A stretch of DNA of 50,054 nt from Thermoplasmata archaeon. GTDB taxonomy: Archaea; Thermoplasmatota; E2; DHVEG-1. Numbering within the stretch: the first letter of the stretch is position 1; every line of letters begins with the position of its first letter. The notes under the pieces are model-generated. The model was not told the origin of the DNA and did no database searches. It saw nothing but the letters and a program-made list of their open reading frames with translations. The DNA lies in NCBI GenBank assembly GCA_014894395.1, contig JADBLO010000076.1, forward strand, positions 1 through 50,054, written 5' to 3'. Made by a program: the position numbers and the translations under genes. Shown piece by piece: positions 36,035 through 44,425 of the stretch.

Positions 36035-37363
36035 TCAATTTTTTAATATCTCTGTTTTCTCCTCGAATTTTATGCCCATGTCTTCCAGTTCATCTAAGAT
36101 AGGATTGTAGATTTCTGGAATAACAGGGATATGAACACCGGTCATGTTGATTTCTTTCTTAAGAATCATCTTTACCGCGATAGCTGCAGGAAGCGCAACG
36201 GTCCGTGCAACAGAAGTGTCACCATCGGGAATGCCGTAGTCAACCAAGGTTGATGTCACATATTCTTTTTTCGATGGATATTCTGCGATGAACTCATGAT
36301 GCATAACAACCATGTCTCGTTCATGTTCACCCATGGACATTTTTTGTAGGGTAAGTGTATTCAGATAATCTAAGGGATTATTCTTGTCTTTCGGTAACAG
36401 CATATCACCAAAAAGACCAAGCCATTCTAACCGTTTGATAATCGCAGAATATGGTTTGAGACCGAGATATAATGCTGTCGTAAAGGGGAGATTGTCCTTT
36501 GGTTTCGCACCGATTAATTGTCTGGTAAGATCCCCGTATGTTTTCCCAGAGAATCCCGTAGGAAGTTCTTCATTGAGCCACCCAAGAGCTACAATGCTTC
36601 GTAGCGTTTCGCACCATCCTGTCATTCTGAACGTCCCACGATATACGGTTGTTGCATTTTTTAATCCATAGATGTCTTTGTATGGCACGGAATTCCGGTT
36701 AGGGTAATTCTCAAACGTTCCGACGCCTTTGATATCTTGTAAGGAATAGTTTTCAAACAGTTGTTCACCAGGAATTGAAATCTCCTTCCCATTTTCCAAC
36801 CATCTGGCAGCATTCCGCGACGCGAGAAGAACCCCTCGCGGTGACCATGAAAACTTGTACCCGAAAGGATTGTTGTTAGCCTCATGAGAGGGAAGCGCAC
36901 CGGTCGTTGATCGAAAGCTCACGACCTTTCCTTTGTTCTTTTCGATATCATGAATAATCCTCATAGCAGACATATGGTCAATACCAGGGTCAAGACCGCA
37001 TTCATTGAGGATAAGTATCCCAGCGTTCTTTGCTTTCTTATCCAACGCCCTCATCGCATCGCTGACATACGAAGTCGTAATCATGTGTTTCTTATGTTTA
37101 ATGCACATCTCTGCAACCTTCACATGATACGTATAGGGTAAAAGACTCACCACAACGTCTGCTTTGGAAACGAAATCCTCTACTTTTTTATCGTCGTTGA
37201 CATCCAAAGAAAACGCCTCACCATGTGGATGTCCATCGATCATCTGTTCTGCTTTACTGACGGTCCTGCTAGCCATAATCACATGAATATCAGGTTGATC
37301 TAAAAGATACTGAATCATCGGGCGAGAAACCATGCCTGCGCCAAGGACAAGTATTTTTTCCAT
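36035..37363 (-). CDS. Saccharopine dehydrogenase (glutamate-forming)
   Basis: NAD(P)-dependent enzyme that splits saccharopine to glutamate and 2-aminoadipate semialdehyde, or makes saccharopine in reverse. The Rossmann motif ILVLGAGMVSRPMIQYL starts the protein; VVSLLPYTYHVKVAEMCI, LNECGLDPGIDHMSAM and FRSTTGALPSHEANNNP are characteristic of the LYS9/AASS C-terminal half. 442 residues. TTGGAGACATAGAT precedes the ATG. It sits next to the lysine-ketoglutarate reductase and is encoded separately, as in fungi, not fused as in animals. Confidence 0.9.
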   Translation of the reverse strand: MEKILVLGAGMVSRPMIQYLLDQPDIHVIMASRTVSKAEQMIDGHPHGEAFSLDVNDDKKVEDFVSKADVVVSLLPYTYHVKVAEMCIKHKKHMITTSYVSDAMRALDKKAKNAGILILNECGLDPGIDHMSAMRIIHDIEKNKGKVVSFRSTTGALPSHEANNNPFGYKFSWSPRGVLLASRNAARWLENGKEISIPGEQLFENYSLQDIKGVGTFENYPNRNSVPYKDIYGLKNATTVYRGTFRMTGWCETLRSIVALGWLNEELPTGFSGKTYGDLTRQLIGAKPKDNLPFTTALYLGLKPYSAIIKRLEWLGLFGDMLLPKDKNNPLDYLNTLTLQKMSMGEHERDMVVMHHEFIAEYPSKKEYVTSTLVDYGIPDGDTSVARTVALPAAIAVKMILKKEINMTGVHIPVIPEIYNPILDELEDMGIKFEEKTEILKN

Positions 37364-37412
37364 ATCTATGTCTCCAAATACGTAAAACCGCTAAGCAGCG
37401 AAACAAATTAAC

Positions 37413-38720
37413 TTATAAATATTTGTTGATATACTGGTAGGCAGGCGTCAGTTTTCCTTGATACAGTATTACCGCGTTTTTTATCTTAGACGGTAAGGCT
37501 ACAGTATCAAAATCAGCGACCGTGAAATCAGCTTTCATAATCGCAGGAATAAACCGTAAGAGGGTTTCACTAAACGACTGGGACGACTCCCGAGGCAATT
37601 CACAGGGGAGATTATCAACGGCCATCACTACGACACCATCGCCTTCGTATCCATCTTTGATCGTATCAGTGTTCGGATTATAGATAAAAACAGGAGTATC
37701 CGGGGAAGTCGTCTTTTCAGTACATTCAATGGCACCGTTGACATCAGCGCTGATGTCACCGATCACTTTCAGATGTATTTTTTCTCCCTTTTGAAAGGAT
37801 TTCTTCAAATACTTCTTTGTAAGAAGACGCGGATATTGTGCGCTCCAGAAGATACAATTCATAAGAATTGAGAGAGACGGGATATAACGTTCGAATGCTG
37901 GACGATATCCGTCAGGATGGTTGTAGTAATCTTGTAAATCAAATTTTTTGTCAGGTGAAGCGGGTTCTACCATGTGTTCTTCTTTGAAAACTACCTTATA
38001 AATTACTTTGTTTGAAGGGTTTTTAAAAATTGATTCGATTTCTTCTGGTTTTATTTCTTTTATGGGTAAAATATCAAGTATTTCTTGAGCACCAATAGAA
38101 ACATTACCATACCCGGTAAACCCAATGATCAAAGGCGTCAGACCTTGAGGCAGACCATTGGTTTTTATGTCTTTACCGACAGCAGTGAAATGTTTCTTTA
38201 TATCCTCCAAATCCTTGTAATGAATTGTCTGTTTAATCTCGTTAAACGGTGAGTCTATCTGCTCCCAGACTAATCGTTGTCCAAACGTCCATAACGCATC
38301 AACCATACCAGCAAGACCAGCGAATCTGCCGAAAAACACCAAACGTCGCCCATTGTTATCGACGATGCGCTCATAATCAATCAATGTGCACCCCATTTCC
38401 ATCATTTTTTTCAGCATCGGCATATTGTGCTTCTGACCTTTGATGGTATGGGAAAAAAATATGTAGGTTTTTCCTCGTTCAAAAAAATCTACTGGGATTT
38501 CTTTTACTGCAAAAACAACAGAACTGGGAGTTAAACTATCTTGGACATGTGCACCGATCTTTCGATATTCTTCCTCTGAGAAGACACGTATGTTCGAGGG
38601 TTGGATAAACGTCTCGATACCGTACTTCTTTTTCAGTTGCAATACATGCTGAGGGGTGAGGGGGACTCTCTGTTCCCAGCGATTTTTGTCTTCTCTTCGT
38701 ATGCCTAGTGTTGCACTCAT
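37413..38720 (-). CDS. Lysine-ketoglutarate reductase (saccharopine dehydrogenase, lysine-forming)
   Basis: Couples lysine and 2-oxoglutarate into saccharopine. The protein resembles the N-terminal half of animal/plant AASS: IRREDKNRWEQRVPLTPQHV, FFSHTIKGQKHNMPML, GRFAGLAGMVDALWTFG and the nucleotide-binding GFTGYGNVSIGAQEIL. The open frame reaches 38897, but those 59 extra residues come from a purine-rich repetitive strand and are unlike protein; the ATG at 38720 (MSATLGIRRED) restores the family N-terminus, giving 435 residues. With the saccharopine dehydrogenase downstream, it completes a two-step saccharopine route. Confidence 0.9.
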   Translation of the reverse strand: MSATLGIRREDKNRWEQRVPLTPQHVLQLKKKYGIETFIQPSNIRVFSEEEYRKIGAHVQDSLTPSSVVFAVKEIPVDFFERGKTYIFFSHTIKGQKHNMPMLKKMMEMGCTLIDYERIVDNNGRRLVFFGRFAGLAGMVDALWTFGQRLVWEQIDSPFNEIKQTIHYKDLEDIKKHFTAVGKDIKTNGLPQGLTPLIIGFTGYGNVSIGAQEILDILPIKEIKPEEIESIFKNPSNKVIYKVVFKEEHMVEPASPDKKFDLQDYYNHPDGYRPAFERYIPSLSILMNCIFWSAQYPRLLTKKYLKKSFQKGEKIHLKVIGDISADVNGAIECTEKTTSPDTPVFIYNPNTDTIKDGYEGDGVVVMAVDNLPCELPRESSQSFSETLLRFIPAIMKADFTVADFDTVALPSKIKNAVILYQGKLTPAYQYINKYL

Positions 38721-38817
38721 GCGATAACACCCAGGACCCCCCATCCGTTGCCGTTTAATAGGTTTTCCGGGAAACTTTTTTATTGAATTAGGAGATAAAA
38801 GCATCAAAAATTTTTTT

Positions 38818-38895
38818 AAGGAAAGAAAAAAAGAAAGGTTGGGAGAGAGGGAAGAAGGCAGGAGAAGGAAGGAGGAAAGGAAGCTTCCCTCTCTC
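38818..38895. repeat. Purine-rich tract with a 12-bp perfect inverted repeat and a palindrome
   Basis: From about 38818 to 38883 the + strand is almost entirely A and G. GAGAGAGGGAAG (38843-38854) is repeated inverted as CTTCCCTCTCTC (38884-38895), and GGAAGCTTCC (38879-38888) is a palindrome. It lies between the start of the lysine-ketoglutarate reductase gene and the end of the propeller gene. It may be a terminator or unusual-structure DNA; no coding role is credible. Confidence 0.55.
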
Positions 38896-38914
38896 ATTTG
38901 TGCACGAGTATGAA

Positions 38915-40927
38915 CTACGAGAGTGTGACGCTGGTAATATTGCTGAGATCCGCGAGGTTATTCATTTTTACCATCGATTCAGAAACCGTATAGAGGACGT
39001 TACCGATGTAAAGCGTTCTGGTGATATCGGTGCTTGTCGAGCCCCAGTACCAGTAGTAATCATCGGTCTGTTTTTGCATTTCCTCCGGGGTTTGGTGTGT
39101 GATCCGTCCTTTGAATTCAAAGCCGCCTTCGAGGCTGAGTCGGTAGCCGTAGGCGCCTTGGAAGGTGAACTCTCCAAAAAGCGTTTCTGTGCCGTTACTG
39201 GCGATGTATCGGTCTTTGACTTCCTGTGTTATCTCATACAGGCTCACGGGGATGACGAGCAGTTCTTTTTCTCTGTCAAAGAGGAACGCTTTGTGGTCAT
39301 AGAGAGCTGGGCTGTCAGTCCCACGGTCACCAATTACAACCTTTGCGACTTCTTTCGGGTTTTCAAAGTCACTGACATCAAACAGAGCGATTTTCAGGCC
39401 AAGGATCGCAGTATAGTAGATTGCCCCTGGTGTGTGAACCTTATCTGCATCGATGCTCGGGTCGACTTCCTTTCCTATGCCGATGATATGGGTTTCGTCG
39501 TAGGGGTGGAGGTACTCGGAGTATCCGGGGATCTTCAACTCTCCAAGAATCTTTGGGTTATAGGGATCAGATAAATCAACGGTGAAGAGTGGGTCGACTT
39601 GTACGAAAGTGACAAGATAGGCTCGATCTCCAAGGAACCGGGCTGCATAGATGGATTCACCAGGTGCGATGTTCTCAATCTGGGAGATTTGTTTTAGGTT
39701 TTCATCAAGGATGTAGATGTTGTTGCTGGATTGAGTTCCCTCGCCCCAGTTGTTTCCAACGGTTGTTGCGATTCTGAAGAACCCGTTGTGCTCATCCATG
39801 GAAAACTGGTTCAGGATATGACCAGGGACTTCCCCTTGTGCAATGTAGGTGACGTTACCGGTGTTAATGGAGATTTTATGGAGGATTGTGGTTTCTTGGT
39901 CGCTGATTGAAGATGACTCACCTTCAGCTCGATATAACAATGGATAGTAGGGGTAATGAACTGAGGCGAGGAAAATATAGTTTTTTGACACATACATCGT
40001 TTGGGAGTTGCCGAGCATGAAGCTTTTTTCAACAATGTCATTTGTATCAAGGTTCAGTGAGATCACATGGGTCATAGTGTCTGAGAGCTCCGGGACATCA
40101 ACGTAGTAGATGTCGCCAGCGGAGATGTTTTGGCTTTCATCATCAATACTGATTTGAGGTATGTTGAGGGTGAAATTTTTTTCATCAAGTGCGCGGCAGA
40201 TGTCATAGGTGTATTCAGTTGCGACCACGTAGACGTATTCATCAATCAAACGGGCATCAAAGTAGCCACCATCGATTCTGATTTCTTTTATAAGGATCGG
40301 GTTTGCTCGATCATTAAGATCGTAGACGTTGATGACTGTTTGTGATACACCACCCCACCATATATCGGGACGGACCACGTCAACTTTGAGATCTCCTTCA
40401 AGAAGTGGATAGGCGTAATAACTACCGGAGTCGCCAAAGACAACGAGACGATCACCACGGATGAAGATGTTGCTAATGGTGACATTCGTGATTTTTATCT
40501 GAGAAAGAATGGTCGCTTCTAGCGCAGGGTAGGCTTTGATGATGTAGACGGTTTGATTTGCTACCACATACAGGTAGGTTCCATCGGTTTTGACGATATC
40601 AGGTTCGTCCACACCAGCAACTTGAACATTTGTGGTTGAATACGAAGGAGGCACCTCACCACCTTGAGTTGCTCCATTCGCTGTTGGTCCTGATTCAGAT
40701 TTTGCAAACATGATATTGAGGGAGTCGTAATATCGTCCCTGGTTTGCTCCTGCTTCGAATCGTTTCTGCAGGAATGAAAGAAGTTCGTCATACGATTGGA
40801 ATGTATTGAGTTTGTAGGTATAGGTTCCTTTATCAAGTGGCGAAAGGGTAATGACTGCCACGAGGCTTGCGCACGTCAGCATACTCACAATCAATATTCC
40901 TGTTAGTTGAGTGGTTTTCTTTTCCAT
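38915..40927 (-). CDS. Secreted beta-propeller protein (Beta_propel / COG4880-like)
   Basis: About 670 residues. N-terminal anchor or signal (LTGILIVSMLTCASLVAVITL), a spacer, then the family-typical entry TNVQVAGVDEPDIVKTDGTYLYVVANQTVYI, followed by blade-like repeats to the end (YLVTFVQVDPLFTVDLSDP, ILGLKIALFDVSDFENP). The family is a predicted secreted propeller common in archaea and some bacteria; its role is unknown, with peptidase-associated or surface functions proposed. The start at 40927 (MEKKTTQLTG) is preferred over GTG at 40936. It is the last chromosomal-looking gene before the integrase. Confidence 0.88.
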   Translation of the reverse strand: MEKKTTQLTGILIVSMLTCASLVAVITLSPLDKGTYTYKLNTFQSYDELLSFLQKRFEAGANQGRYYDSLNIMFAKSESGPTANGATQGGEVPPSYSTTNVQVAGVDEPDIVKTDGTYLYVVANQTVYIIKAYPALEATILSQIKITNVTISNIFIRGDRLVVFGDSGSYYAYPLLEGDLKVDVVRPDIWWGGVSQTVINVYDLNDRANPILIKEIRIDGGYFDARLIDEYVYVVATEYTYDICRALDEKNFTLNIPQISIDDESQNISAGDIYYVDVPELSDTMTHVISLNLDTNDIVEKSFMLGNSQTMYVSKNYIFLASVHYPYYPLLYRAEGESSSISDQETTILHKISINTGNVTYIAQGEVPGHILNQFSMDEHNGFFRIATTVGNNWGEGTQSSNNIYILDENLKQISQIENIAPGESIYAARFLGDRAYLVTFVQVDPLFTVDLSDPYNPKILGELKIPGYSEYLHPYDETHIIGIGKEVDPSIDADKVHTPGAIYYTAILGLKIALFDVSDFENPKEVAKVVIGDRGTDSPALYDHKAFLFDREKELLVIPVSLYEITQEVKDRYIASNGTETLFGEFTFQGAYGYRLSLEGGFEFKGRITHQTPEEMQKQTDDYYWYWGSTSTDITRTLYIGNVLYTVSESMVKMNNLADLSNITSVTLS

Positions 40928-40973
40928 GGCGATCACATCACATCTGAGTGTAATTCTGGTTATATCTGTCAGA

Positions 40974-41050
40974 GTTTATATAGTGTCTGAAAACGTTTGG
41001 TAAAAACCAAACGAAACAGGATAGTATCAGTGAACCAAACATTTTTATAG
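40974..41050. promoter_or_regulatory. Divergent promoter region with a 7-bp dyad
   Basis: A TATA-like TTTATATA (about 40975-40982) can serve the leftward propeller gene; TTTTTATAG (about 41042-41050) can serve the rightward integrase about 30 bases later. Between them CGTTTGG (40994-41000) and CCAAACG (41007-41013) form a perfect dyad around TAAAAA, and CCAAAC recurs near 41035. This could be an operator or part of an attachment site. Confidence 0.4.
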
Positions 41051-41079
41051 ACAAAAATAATACATATTTTTAGATTTTT

Positions 41080-42276
41080 ATGACAGGGGGAAAGTTCCGG
41101 TCAAAAACAGTAGATGATTTTCTGAGCAACTTTACAAGCAGTAGCACAATACGAGGATATAGATGCCATCTGAAACAGTTTTTTACCCTAATAGAACGAG
41201 ACCCCGATACCTATATTATTGATGTAAGACGACTGGAAAATAACGAGGGACTAAACATTTTGGAGTCCTATGAGAAGGACATTACAAGATACTGGCAATG
41301 GTTAATAAGTGAAGGAAGGTCTCCAAAAACAATCGTTAACGCTGTTGATTGCATTCGTGTCTTCCTGAAACAATACCGGATACGATTAGATGATATTGTG
41401 TGGGAGAATTTCAGACGGCGTGGCACCGGTAATAAACCGGTATCACAGGAAACACCAATCACAAAAGAAATGTTGAAAAAAATCTTGATACATGGGGATG
41501 CCAAATCAAAAGCAATGTTTTTAGTAATATCATCATCAGGAATGAGAATCGGTGAGACTGCAAATCTAAAAATGAAAGACGTTGACTTTGATTCAGTCCC
41601 AACAAAAATCATAGTGCGATATACCGGCCCCAATACTGTAAAAACCAAAACCAGTCGAATAACGTTTATCTCCAATGAAGCGACTGACGCACTCAAAGAA
41701 TGGTTAAAGATACGAGATGAATCTTTAGCGTTATCAATCAAGAGAACCAATTTTCCTGGCAGTAAAAAACAAGCGGATGACGACCGTGTCTTTTGTTGTT
41801 GCGCAACAAACATAAGAGATAATTGGAACCGGCTCATTGAGAAAGCAGGATTAGACCAGAGAGATGAAAGAAGAAGTCGACACAAGGTTATTGTTCAGGG
41901 TCTCCGTAAGTATTTCAAGAAACAATTCGGTAAGTATAACTCTGACGTTTCGGAAGTTTTGATGGGACATGAAGGCTATCTTTTAAAGTCTTACCTGCAA
42001 TTCACAGAAGAGGAACTTAAACAAGAATATCTGAAAGGTATGAAACACCTGCTTGTTTTTGAAACAGCGGTTGATGCTGAAGAGTTAAAGACATTACAAT
42101 CACAACTGGAAGAAACAAAAAAACAACTGGTAGAATCAAACAAGAGAATAGATTTGATACATAACGGATTACTAAAAAGCCAGGAGTTCAAAAACGAACT
42201 TGAAATCATAATAGCAAATAAATTAGAAAGACTACAACGAAAAAATAATGCTATTGAAGTAACATTATCACACTGA
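41080..42276 (+). CDS. Tyrosine recombinase/integrase with coiled-coil tail
   Basis: Site-specific recombinase of 398 residues. An N-terminal SAM-like/core-binding domain (about 10-110) precedes the catalytic domain: SSGMRIGETANLK (R156), TKTSR (Lys188/190 region), VQGLRKYF (R276), LMGHEGYLLKSYLQF (H297, Y305). The usual His of the H-x-x-R box is Gln here (Q273), a tolerated variant in some families. After residue 320 a long Gln/Glu/Lys-rich coiled coil (LQSQLEETKKQLVESNKRI) extends the C-terminus, as in several archaeal integrases. Likely mobilises or maintains the element. Monocistronic and convergent with the next gene. Confidence 0.9.
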   Translation: MTGGKFRSKTVDDFLSNFTSSSTIRGYRCHLKQFFTLIERDPDTYIIDVRRLENNEGLNILESYEKDITRYWQWLISEGRSPKTIVNAVDCIRVFLKQYRIRLDDIVWENFRRRGTGNKPVSQETPITKEMLKKILIHGDAKSKAMFLVISSSGMRIGETANLKMKDVDFDSVPTKIIVRYTGPNTVKTKTSRITFISNEATDALKEWLKIRDESLALSIKRTNFPGSKKQADDDRVFCCCATNIRDNWNRLIEKAGLDQRDERRSRHKVIVQGLRKYFKKQFGKYNSDVSEVLMGHEGYLLKSYLQFTEEELKQEYLKGMKHLLVFETAVDAEELKTLQSQLEETKKQLVESNKRIDLIHNGLLKSQEFKNELEIIIANKLERLQRKNNAIEVTLSH

Positions 42277-42320
42277 TTGAGAAAAGAAGAATTGTAACAA
42301 TAAGGTTTTCTGCATTCTCC

Positions 42321-43643
42321 TTATTTATGTGGTATAAACGGTAACGGAAACACGAACAAACCCAATGCACGATACATCTCGTTCTTTGTGTATCCTAAAT
42401 ATGAACAGAGTTTTTTCAATTCTTTCCGTGTATCTTTGCTAAATCTGCTGAACCAGCCTTTTCCTTCACCGATGCCTAATTCGTCTATTTTTCCTGGAGG
42501 AAAATCAATCAAATAGGGATACATTTCCATTAAATCCAATTCTTTTGTCTTCTGAATGAGTATTTTTTCGCCGGACTTCTGCATTTTTACAAGCCCCTGT
42601 TCCTCTCGTTCGTTTAATAATGATTCAAAGGCATCGAAAAACTTCTCACCTATGTCCCTTTCTTCTGCATTCATTTTTTCTGGTGGAGACATAAGAAAAG
42701 CAGTAGGAGCAATCATAAGTCCAAACTCTTTTTCTTCGAGTATTTTGTGAACTTTTATTACTACTCTCTCAATATATTCGTGATTATTTTTTAAACTGTC
42801 CCGCATTCTTTCATTCATCTCTTTCATATCTTTAGGAGAATATCCCAAAGATTGACAGATGTCCCAAAAAATCATGTTTTGCAATGATTTCTTTGCCTGT
42901 TTAATTTTCATATTCAGTTCAGTAACCATATCGACAGCAATTGCTTGAAAAATTAATGGGCTACGTTCTATAATCAAAGAAACCCATTGCTCTGTCCATA
43001 GATGAAGTTTCAGGGGAGCATAAAGGTCGTCTCCATCGTTGATTTTTTTCTGCCACACCATTTTTGCTTTTTCCAATCTGGCATCTAAAAGTAGCAGCCT
43101 TACGGAATTCAAACATTTCTTAACAATTTTTTCCAGCAGGATAATTCTTGCTACATCATCAATTTCTTCCTGATTTTTTGTTGTATCAGTTTTCCCCAGG
43201 AATTTTCTCTCAGGAAGGTTTTCTGGTAATAGAAGGAGATATTCAAGACCATGATAAATATGGTTTATGTCTTTCTTTTCAATAAGTGAAGCATAATAGA
43301 GTTTTATCGGTTCCAATCTATATGCTCTGCTTGGTCTATAATATGATTCATCCACTCCTTTCCCCGCTGTAACTTTATCTTTGTCAAGAATACCTTTGTT
43401 CACAAGTTCTTTTAAATCTCTATACAAATGTCCATCTGCTGAATACAGTAATAGTTTCTTATCATATTTTATTCCGGTTTCTTTGTTTAGCCATTGCTTC
43501 AGATTATCGTTATAAATATAGTCCTCATTGAATCCTAACACTAACTTCTTTCGTATTTCTGCCGAACGTATCCACTGTTCAGGATTATCTTTCCACATTT
43601 CCATAATTTTCTGAATTCTTTGTTTTTTTAGTGTTTTTACCAT
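42321..43643 (-). CDS. Unknown 440-residue protein of the element
   Basis: Not recognised. The first 90 residues are basic and helical (MVKTLKKQRIQKIMEMW, IRSAEIRKKL) and may form a winged-helix domain (GHLYRDLKELVNKGILDKD resembling a wHTH recognition segment). The middle is long helices without membrane segments. The end, KELKKLCSYLGYTKNEMYRALGLF, is another short helical module. No enzyme motif is visible. It faces away from the integrase in a region without other genes, so it may be a DNA-binding element protein such as a replication or copy-control factor; this is speculation. Confidence 0.6.
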   Translation of the reverse strand: MVKTLKKQRIQKIMEMWKDNPEQWIRSAEIRKKLVLGFNEDYIYNDNLKQWLNKETGIKYDKKLLLYSADGHLYRDLKELVNKGILDKDKVTAGKGVDESYYRPSRAYRLEPIKLYYASLIEKKDINHIYHGLEYLLLLPENLPERKFLGKTDTTKNQEEIDDVARIILLEKIVKKCLNSVRLLLLDARLEKAKMVWQKKINDGDDLYAPLKLHLWTEQWVSLIIERSPLIFQAIAVDMVTELNMKIKQAKKSLQNMIFWDICQSLGYSPKDMKEMNERMRDSLKNNHEYIERVVIKVHKILEEKEFGLMIAPTAFLMSPPEKMNAEERDIGEKFFDAFESLLNEREEQGLVKMQKSGEKILIQKTKELDLMEMYPYLIDFPPGKIDELGIGEGKGWFSRFSKDTRKELKKLCSYLGYTKNEMYRALGLFVFPLPFIPHK

Positions 43644-43717
43644 GTAACTACCAACTCTGGTGATTGAGTTAAGGTATTAAAATCTTACATAAAATCTACA
43701 TACTGAGGACATAGCAA

Positions 43718-43855
43718 ATGAGAATCCACAGAACCTTTAGTCTCGATGAAGAAACTGTTCAAATGCTTAATCGCCAGGCACAAGCACTTCACATCAGTAA
43801 TTCAACCTTGATTCGTCTGTTAATTTTGCGGAACGAGGGGGAGAAACATGGCTAA
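43718..43855 (+). CDS. Small ribbon-helix-helix-like DNA-binding protein, 45 aa
   Basis: A frame too short for most gene callers. It reads M-R-I-H-R-T-F-S-L-D, then EETVQMLNRQAQALHISNST and LIRLLILRNE. The alternating first strand, then two helices separated by a polar turn with a conserved-looking S-N-S-T, is the ribbon-helix-helix (Arc/CopG) pattern. GAGG lies eight to eleven bases before the ATG. Its last codons overlap the ATG of the next gene by eight bases, supporting an operon. Typical of plasmid copy or partition regulators. Confidence 0.65.
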   Translation: MRIHRTFSLDEETVQMLNRQAQALHISNSTLIRLLILRNEGEKHG

Positions 43856-44051
43856 ATCCAATGCTGCTTTAAAAAAATTTCACGATGCAGAATGTCCTCA
43901 ACTCCCGTATGACAGCAATGAATTTTTTTATCTGTTATTGGAGAAACTTAAAGAAGAATTAGAAAAAGAAATCAAACTAAATGAAATAAACAAAGGTGAA
44001 CAAAATGATACAAAACAAAGAAAACAAAACACATACTCAAAAACAGCATGA
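43848..44051 (+). CDS. Small helical protein, 67 aa, unknown
   Basis: Starts inside the end of the ribbon-helix-helix gene, after GAGGGGGAGAAAC, so translation is probably coupled. The middle helix FYLLLEKLKEELEKEIKLNE is charged and amphipathic. The first part has a Cys (DAECPQLPY) but no motif. It could be a partner of the regulator. Function not recognisable. Confidence 0.5.
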   Translation: MAKSNAALKKFHDAECPQLPYDSNEFFYLLLEKLKEELEKEIKLNEINKGEQNDTKQRKQNTYSKTA

Positions 44052-44238
44052 GTTCAACCCGAGGATTATTGTCGGCATCATTGGCTCCACCGATTTAGAT
44101 TCTCTTCAAATGTTAAAAGATTTTTTTAACACGCTCGATGGTTTTTCTTTGATATACCTGAAAACATCTGGTAATCCGCTTTATATTACATCAGAGAAGC
44201 CATCGAAAGACCAACAGTCCATGGGGAATGGATATTGA
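44005..44238 (+). CDS. Small protein, 77 aa, unknown
   Basis: Overlaps the previous gene by about 47 bases. The ATG at 44005 follows AAAGGTGA; a GTG at 43996 is less likely. The core EFNPRIIVGIIGSTDLDSLQ has a strand-rich look and could be a small alpha/beta unit; IVGIIGSTD superficially resembles a P-loop start but lacks a Lys-Ser/Thr. It ends just before the repeat array. Confidence 0.45.
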   Translation: MIQNKENKTHTQKQHEFNPRIIVGIIGSTDLDSLQMLKDFFNTLDGFSLIYLKTSGNPLYITSEKPSKDQQSMGNGY

Positions 44239-44246
44239 TGTGCAGA

Positions 44247-44392
44247 GCAATACGATATCGCAATACGCAATACACATACCACTATGACCATATTTTTACT
44301 ATTGATTGCCTCGTTTTTGTGTATCTAAAAAGAGACTACTTGAGCAATACAACGACAGCAATACAATCAGAGCAATACAGCAACAGCAATAC
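44247..44392. repeat. Iteron-like array of GCAATAC units upstream of the MCM operon
   Basis: Seven exact GCAATAC copies on one strand: at 44247, 44260, 44267, 44344, 44358, 44372 and 44386. The last four are spaced exactly 14 bp, with ACA or AGA before each unit. The region has no convincing gene; two short frames crossing it inherit the repeat as Gln-Tyr-Ser-Asn. Regular direct repeats beside a replication initiator or helicase gene are the hallmark of plasmid iterons, so this is a candidate origin. Confidence 0.7.
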
Positions 44393-44425
44393 AATTGTAG
44401 ACATACAAAAGGGGGGGATGACATA

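Noticed and set aside
38721-38897. N-terminal 59-residue extension of lysine-ketoglutarate reductase
   Set aside because: It is the translation of a polypyrimidine strand (Ser/Leu/Phe runs); the family N-terminus begins at 38720.
38900-39574. 224-residue rightward frame
   Set aside because: Antisense shadow of the secreted beta-propeller gene.
41268-41885. 205-residue leftward frame
   Set aside because: Antisense shadow of the integrase catalytic domain.
44005-44238. P-loop NTPase call from IVGIIGSTD
   Set aside because: No Gly-Lys-Ser/Thr follows, and the protein is only 77 residues.
44247-44392. CRISPR array
   Set aside because: Units are 7 bp with 7-bp gaps, far too short for repeat-spacer structure; no cas genes.
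44306-44425. N-terminal 40 residues of the coiled-coil frame
   Set aside because: Repeat-derived Gln/Asn/Tyr sequence; the GTG at 44426 has a strong ribosome binding site.
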